Assembly (NCBI GenBank): GCA_902780365.1 | Contig: CACZFE010000011.1 | Span: 1 to 20,825, forward strand | Direction: 5' to 3' | Origin: an uncultured Spirochaetales bacterium | Lineage (GTDB): Bacteria > UBP6 > UBA1177 | DNA: 20,825 nt | Part shown: positions 17,401 to 20,825 of the stretch, one piece after another | Layout: every line of letters begins with the position of its first letter | How positions within the stretch are numbered: the first letter of the stretch is position 1 | Program-made: the position numbers and the translations under genes | Notes under the pieces: generated by a model | Database searches by the model: none | What the model was told of the DNA's origin: nothing | What the model saw: the letters and a program-made list of their open reading frames with translations, nothing else

Positions 17401-18082
17401 TTATCCGGATGAAAAGGCTAACCTGAAGGCTGCTGCAAAAGTAAAGGACGAGTTCAACAAGATCTCTCAGGAGAGAATGACAAAGAAGATCGAGCTCACG
17501 GTTTCTCTTTCGCAGAAATACGAGCAGATTATTTCTATCACGACTTCTCCTAGATTCACACCGGCGGTTCTTTACTACATCGGCAAGATTTATAAAGACC
17601 TTACTGACCAGATGTTCAACGCTCCGATCGCTCCGTGGCTCAGCGAAGCTCAGATTTCGGAATACAAAAACTACCTTGATGAAAAGGCTTTCGGTGCTCA
17701 GAAAAATGCTGTTACCTACTTTGAAACAGCGATGAAGAAAGGCTATGAAAGTTCTGTTTACAACGATTGGGTAGCAAAGGCTAAATACGAACTTCGTTTC
17801 TTCCAGGAAGTTACTGGCGGAAAATATTACGATGAAAACGAAATTGTTCCTCAGTCTGACATGATCGAAACATCGTCTTTGATCGGAAAAATTGATACCG
17901 ATTATAAATTCCCGAAGATTTCCGATGAAGAAAGGGCAAAACTGAAGAAAACTGCGGGTCAGCCTAAGGCAGCTCCGGCAGCTGTTGAAGCTCCGGCAGA
18001 GACAGCTCCTAAAGCTGAAGAGGCTGCAGAACAGCCTACAGCTGAAAATGTTGAAAATAACGATCAGGAACAGGGAGAATAA
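14447..18082 (+). CDS. Large periplasmic TPR protein (GltD/AgmU-like)
   Basis: A 1211-residue exported protein. The signal peptide spans residues 1-25 (cleavage at LSA/QR). Arrays of TPR and TolA-binding-type helical pairs run through most of the chain, clear at about 55-110, 140-255, 280-335, 420-480, 560-620 and 680-820 (for example IIKKYPTFQNLDEVYFFMAS and YYTLVVEKFQNSKFASDAYF). A Lys/Glu/Asp-rich insert lies at about 490-548 and an Ala/Pro/Glu tail over the last ~45 residues. Size, signal peptide and TPR content match the M. xanthus periplasmic gliding protein AgmU (GltD), and the following gene has the architecture of AglT (GltE), the same order as in M. xanthus. AGAGG at 14433-14437 supports the start. 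The likely role is a periplasmic scaffold linking inner- and outer-membrane parts. Function is inferred from architecture and order. Confidence 0.8.
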   Translation: MLNNKTLRVFLAVLLVLSFTMTLSAQRKKRDDETTTSNGPAKARIETNDVKTDSRSMEKRDEAIKQLNELIKDYPEGPRKAEVYRRLAELYWEKARGIKAVIMDEYNKKIDKYYEMNDPNAPMPELNLEASLDWNKKAIEVCDYIIKKYPTFQNLDEVYFFMASNLMETGQSLAAVRYYTLVVEKFQNSKFASDAYFEMGEYFFNNNNVFKAIPNYKAIIDKYPDNKFYGFALYKYAWCMYNVGEYEQSVKLFQQVVEVADKINDQSLKEDALNDMVAPYAEAGSVDEAEKYFKTIVKEQKYFIAVLKRLAQIYFDQDRSEEAIKIYRKLQQEAPERPEGPTWQKQIVECYKKLNNKDAVRKEIIVLVANYADANSRWVKANEKDEATLESAQQTAEAALRILTVDYHNEARKTKSPETWKIVGELYPTYLKYFPKSEASYDMRFNYAEYLYDHKKYTEAGDEYQKVADMNPKGHHFEDASFGAVSCFGALLEEEQEKAKKEAQNRIAKAKQEKSGEISADLVKAADDKDADKKDKVADENKEKPIPELHQKFITACDTYIKNIPRSKYLVDIIYKQAITYYVFNHFDKAVPVFEMIVQKYPRHELAEFSADLIMDSLNMARDWEAINNKSREFLKNSALLSGRNRLKTDLEKFKEMATFYSADIPHKNGKSLESADRYMAFVNEFQKSKFNDVAMYNAIVYYQKGGDLYKSIRVQEQFLRESDDVYKKSPHRDKIMFGLAKNYEAIAYYDKAAQLYIDFVEKSPQSKDAGDAVYNAAVLYESLGETEKAIDNYRLFVDKYAKDDKEKAQIALQYGYIWMRKGKTFYDRAEKGFDKFVADHTDIKGLKDYYYIDDAGKKKPVDAVNKVSVEKGEPNTLLALYGAKMKMYKEQNNTKEYYKSVDKILQISRGAEFKEKAELDEISRDIVAEALLEELLPEYNEYMSIKFDNIPFAKKHKGYELLQLGFDVEDGKIIHHGDANPDELYPDEKANLKAAAKVKDEFNKISQERMTKKIELTVSLSQKYEQIISITTSPRFTPAVLYYIGKIYKDLTDQMFNAPIAPWLSEAQISEYKNYLDEKAFGAQKNAVTYFETAMKKGYESSVYNDWVAKAKYELRFFQEVTGGKYYDENEIVPQSDMIETSSLIGKIDTDYKFPKISDEERAKLKKTAGQPKAAPAAVEAPAETAPKAEEAAEQPTAENVENNDQEQGE

Positions 18083-18084
18083 TC

Positions 18085-19251
18085 ATGAAAAAAATAGCAT
18101 TATCTTTCTTGTTGGTATTTTCCTTGATTTTGGCTTCCTGCGGAACGGCTCCGGAGAAAGCACAGGAAGAAAAACCTGCACAGGCTAAGCAGTCAGAAGC
18201 ACCTGTTGCCAAGACAAAACCGAAAGAACCTGAAGATTGGGCAAAATATTATACCGAAGAAGGCATGAAAGCTCTCGAAGTTAAGGACGGCAAGGTTAAT
18301 TTTGATGCTGCAATCAAAAATTTCGAGCTTGCAATCGAAGCTTATCCGACAGCTCCGATCCTTCATTACAACCTTGGTCAGGCTTATCAGCGCAAGGGTG
18401 ATGACCAGAATGCGGTAAAAAGTTACAACAAGGCTCTGGAACTTGATCCTAAATATTCCATGCCGGTTATAAACAAGGCTGCGATTTATGCGAATAAACT
18501 TGAATACAACCGTGCGATAGAAGTTTGCGAGAAGTTCCTTGAGAAGGAAAACGACAAAGATAAAGGTGTTCTTTCTGCCGTTGCAGGTTTCTACCTTTTG
18601 AAAGGTGATTTCATAAATGCGATTCAGTCTGTTAGAAAGATTCTCATTCAGGATCAGGCTGATGTCGATGCGCTCAAGAACCTTGGTATGATTTACTTCA
18701 AAAAGAATGATTCCGGTCTTGCTTCGATGGTAACGACAAACTCCTACAACTTGAAGTCAGACGATGCCGGAATTGCCAACAACCGCGGTGTTCTCTATTC
18801 TGCTCAGAATGATGACTCGCTTGCAATGCTTTATTTCACCCGCGCTATAGCAAATGATCCGAAGAACAAAAGTGCTAACTTCAATGTCGGTTCGATCGCT
18901 ATGAAATACGGTGACGCCGAGACTGCTTATGAAAGATTTTCTGTAGTTCTTTCACAGGACCCCGACAATTTGAATGCAAGAATCGGTCTGGCAATGGCTT
19001 TGAGAGGCCTTGGAAGATTCGAAGATGCCGAAAAAGAGTACCTTGCAGTTCTTCAGAAAGACCCGAACAATGCGGTTGCAACTTTCAACCTTGCTGTTCT
19101 TTACAACGATCATATGAACAAGCAGGTCGAAGCGAAAAGAAATTTCAGAAAGTATATTTCCCTTGTCGGTGGCAGTCTGCCTGCAGACCATATTGTCAAC
19201 CAGTATTTAAGTGACAAGGTAAATATTAGACCGGTTGAAAAAACCGAGTAG
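18085..19251 (+). CDS. TPR lipoprotein (GltE/AglT-like)
   Basis: A 388-residue predicted lipoprotein with lipobox LASC (Cys19, Gly at +2). A Pro/Glu/Lys-rich linker follows at about 20-50, then roughly eight TPR units covering about residues 55-365. Classical TPR positions are visible, for example HYNLGQAYQRKGDDQNAVKS, ALELDPKYSMPVINKAAIYA and NLAVLYNDHMNKQVEAKRNF. It starts 2 bases after the upstream stop, with GGGAGA at 18073-18078 inside the upstream reading frame, so translation of the two is coupled. A TPR lipoprotein directly after a giant periplasmic TPR protein matches AglT (GltE) after AgmU (GltD) in M. xanthus, where the two interact. This one appears somewhat short. It is probably an outer-membrane-anchored periplasmic adaptor. 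Confidence 0.82.
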   Translation: MKKIALSFLLVFSLILASCGTAPEKAQEEKPAQAKQSEAPVAKTKPKEPEDWAKYYTEEGMKALEVKDGKVNFDAAIKNFELAIEAYPTAPILHYNLGQAYQRKGDDQNAVKSYNKALELDPKYSMPVINKAAIYANKLEYNRAIEVCEKFLEKENDKDKGVLSAVAGFYLLKGDFINAIQSVRKILIQDQADVDALKNLGMIYFKKNDSGLASMVTTNSYNLKSDDAGIANNRGVLYSAQNDDSLAMLYFTRAIANDPKNKSANFNVGSIAMKYGDAETAYERFSVVLSQDPDNLNARIGLAMALRGLGRFEDAEKEYLAVLQKDPNNAVATFNLAVLYNDHMNKQVEAKRNFRKYISLVGGSLPADHIVNQYLSDKVNIRPVEKTE

Positions 19252-19259
19252 GAGAAAAT

Positions 19260-19287
19260 TTGATATTTCAAGCGTAATGGCTACACT
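19260..19287 (+). promoter_or_regulatory. Possible internal promoter before the small secreted protein gene
   Basis: TTGATA (19260-19265) and TACACT (19282-19287) are separated by 16 bases, in the widest gap inside the cluster (72 bases). It would give a leader of about 30 bases. The match is moderate (5/6 and 4/6), so it could be chance. Confidence 0.3.
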
Positions 19288-19310
19288 AAGCGCGTTGATT
19301 TTTATATGAC

Positions 19311-19315
19311 GGAGG
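19311..19315 (+). promoter_or_regulatory. Ribosome binding site GGAGG fixing the small-protein start
   Basis: GGAGG lies 8 bases before the ATG at 19324, where a textbook signal peptide (MKKLVAVLFLLFSF) begins. The in-frame ATG at 19306 lies upstream of this site and is rejected as start. Confidence 0.75.
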
Positions 19316-19323
19316 TCGTTGCT

Positions 19324-19584
19324 ATGAAAAAGTTAGTTGCTGTTTTGTTTTTGTTGTTCTCTTTCATGTTCCTGGCGGCACAGGAAACGGATGAAGAAGG
19401 TCGACTTATAAAATACCGTGAAAAAACAGTCATCGATTTCGAAGATGTCATGTTGGAAGGTCAGATTAAAAAACCTTCTGGTTCCTTCCTTATGGATAGA
19501 TCCAAAACCAAATTCAATTCTTTGATCAATCTTAAACAGGATTTCAACAAAGAGTTGGTAAGGTCTGTGGATTTGCTTAATTAG
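19324..19584 (+). CDS. Small secreted protein of unknown function in the GltF position
   Basis: An 86-residue protein with a signal peptide at residues 1-19 (LAA/QE) and a mature part of about 67 residues that is highly charged. The recognisable stretch is IDFEDVMLEGQIKKPSGSF followed by DRSKTKFNSLINLKQDF. I know no fold or catalytic motif for it. It sits between the GltE-like lipoprotein gene and the GltG-like gene, which is where gltF lies in M. xanthus. I cannot say whether it is homologous. A mature part this short, with no membrane segment, suggests an accessory subunit or ligand of the periplasmic complex. The start was chosen on the GGAGG at 19311. Confidence 0.75.
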   Translation: MKKLVAVLFLLFSFMFLAAQETDEEGRLIKYREKTVIDFEDVMLEGQIKKPSGSFLMDRSKTKFNSLINLKQDFNKELVRSVDLLN

Positions 19585-19627
19585 AAGTTTATTATGTTGA
19601 TGTTAACCATTATATGAGGCCGAGACT

Positions 19628-20825
19628 ATGCCTGAGAAATCAAAAATGAGAAAAAGATTGCTTTACGATTTGTCTCCTATTCCGGGTGTTCCGGTAAATG
19701 AAGGAGTCAAAGGGAAATTGGAGCCGGAAATCAGAGTCGTTTATGACAACAAGGTTCTGCTCGATTTGCAAAAAGTTGACAAAAAGTTCACATTGGGAAC
19801 GGAAAACGGTGCAGATTGTATCGTGGACGAAGCATTTTTGTCCGACAATATGTTCGATTTTGCTTCTGTTTCCGGTCAGAATTTTTCTGTAAGTCTCAAA
19901 AACGGATTTAAAGGAACTCTTTACAAAGGAACCGAGAAGACGGATTTGGAGCAGTACATTGCTTCGGGTCACACAAGTGTCGATATTGACGATACGACGC
20001 TTCTCGTTGCGGATTTCGGCAAGATTTCTGTCTGTGCTATGAAGTCTCCCGCGGAAAAGTACAAAGGCGGTGCACTGCAGTTCGATTTCGCGTTTGCGAT
20101 AATCCTGCTTGTCATCTTCGTTGTCGGCGGTTTTGTTTTTAATATGATTGTTGAGACTCCGCCTATCGAAGTCGATATTTTCGAACTTGACAACAGATTC
20201 GCAAAACTGATTGTCGAGACGAAAGAGGAAGAGATAAAGGTCGAGGAAATCGAGGAAGAGAAAAAAGTCAAACTCGAAAAGCCGAAAGAAGGTCTTGTTG
20301 AAGCTACTTCCCAGAGAAAATCTCTCGGCGAAGAAGGTAGAGTCGGTGACAAGAAAAGCCGTGTTGCGAACGCTCAGGGTTCTGCAAGAAGAGGTCTTGA
20401 CGCTAAAGTTGCTCAGAGTTCCGGTATTATGGGTGCTCTTTCATCCGGTGCGGCAAGCTTCGACAGAGTATTCGGCGGCGGCGGTTTGGGAGCCGGCATG
20501 GAAAAAACACTCGGTTCTGTAACGGGTCTTGCAGGTGTTGACCAGTTCGGTTCAGGCGGTCTCGGAACAAGAGGTTTCGGTACAGGTGGCGGAGGTAACG
20601 CTCTCGGAATCGGCGGTCTCGGAACAAGAGGACGTGGCGGCGGCGGTGCCGGCGGAAAATATGGTATGGCAGCTGGTCAGATCGGAAGAAAAGGCCGTTC
20701 GGATATTTCCGCAGGCGGTGGTCAGGCAGTTATCATGGGTGCTCTTGACAGATCTGTCATTGATGCATACATCAGAAGAAACCTTGCGAAGATCAGATGG
20801 TGCTACGAGAAGGAACTTAATAAGG
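19628..20825 (+). CDS. Inner-membrane TonB-type protein, GltG/PglI/AgmX family (3' end outside window)
   Basis: An open frame from the ATG at 19628 to the right edge (399 codons, no stop), so the C-terminus is missing. Layout: a cytoplasmic N-domain of about 145 residues with a beta-rich, FHA-like pattern (KFTLGTENGADCIVD, then TTLLVADFGKISV); one membrane helix at about 154-176 (FAIILLVIFVVGGFVF); a periplasmic charged helix rich in Glu/Lys (about 197-225); a Gly-rich linker (about 281-346); and the start of the AgmX/PglI C-terminal, TonB-like domain (SVIDAYIRRNLAKIRWCYEK, from about 375). The FHA-like head and TonB-like tail match GltG better than GltJ, which has a zinc-ribbon head. It probably couples inner-membrane energy or signals to the periplasmic TPR proteins. 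The upstream gap is 43 bases with only a weak ribosome site. Confidence 0.85.
   Translation, partial: MPEKSKMRKRLLYDLSPIPGVPVNEGVKGKLEPEIRVVYDNKVLLDLQKVDKKFTLGTENGADCIVDEAFLSDNMFDFASVSGQNFSVSLKNGFKGTLYKGTEKTDLEQYIASGHTSVDIDDTTLLVADFGKISVCAMKSPAEKYKGGALQFDFAFAIILLVIFVVGGFVFNMIVETPPIEVDIFELDNRFAKLIVETKEEEIKVEEIEEEKKVKLEKPKEGLVEATSQRKSLGEEGRVGDKKSRVANAQGSARRGLDAKVAQSSGIMGALSSGAASFDRVFGGGGLGAGMEKTLGSVTGLAGVDQFGSGGLGTRGFGTGGGGNALGIGGLGTRGRGGGGAGGKYGMAAGQIGRKGRSDISAGGGQAVIMGALDRSVIDAYIRRNLAKIRWCYEKELNK
20555..20631 (+). repeat. Direct repeat inside the Gly-rich linker
   Basis: The 20-base string GGCGGTCTCGGAACAAGAGG occurs at 20555-20574 and 20612-20631, encoding GGLGTRG twice. It indicates internal duplication of a Gly-rich periplasmic linker segment, whose length could vary in frame. 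Confidence 0.85.

Noticed and set aside
19232..19246. Small hairpin CGGTT/AACCG as a terminator
   Set aside because: The stem is only 5 pairs, it is inside the coding end of the TPR lipoprotein gene, and no T run follows.

Overview
The window looks like a chromosomal segment of an uncultured member of the Myxococcota or the wider former Deltaproteobacteria. The grounds are Cys-rich 'CGNGIVD..EEC' repeats of the myxobacterial disulfide type, Lcl C-terminal (DUF1566) surface modules, an outer-membrane beta-barrel with several TPR lipoproteins, and a TonB-like protein of the AgmX/PglI (GltG) type. Base composition is moderate, unlike the high GC of cultured myxobacteria, so a divergent, perhaps host-associated lineage is possible (inference). 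All genes lie on the + strand.

Region 1 (1-8960) is one giant secreted, Cys-rich surface protein gene that enters from the left edge and is split by a frame disruption near position 4651. It carries ten 9-residue GDPIM units, a long unrecognised region, two myxobacterial Cys-rich repeats, about fifteen copies of a ~65-residue Cys/Trp repeat that I do not recognise as a named family, EGF-like Cys modules, and three copies of a compound module ('GQDAQY' segment plus two Lcl/DUF1566 domains). The second half stays open for about 790 codons with no possible start codon, so it is the continuation of the first half and not a separate gene.

Region 2 (8961-11733) starts with two palindromes sharing a GGTAGAGACGT core (REP/MITE-like). 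A membrane-anchored metallophosphoesterase and an acyl-CoA dehydrogenase follow, 8 bases apart.

Region 3 (11734-20825) is a probable operon of six envelope genes behind a 175-base upstream region with a candidate promoter and a duplicated sequence box. The order is outer-membrane beta-barrel, TPR lipoprotein, 1211-residue periplasmic TPR protein, second TPR lipoprotein, an 86-residue secreted protein, and a GltG/PglI-like inner-membrane TonB-type protein cut by the right edge. Order and architecture resemble the Myxococcus xanthus Glt (gliding/focal-adhesion) envelope complex: gltD-gltE-gltF-gltG preceded by GltA/B- and GltC-like components. The products could together span inner membrane, periplasm and outer membrane. 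Whether this drives gliding, secretion or another trans-envelope process cannot be told from the window; no AglRQS motor gene is present here.
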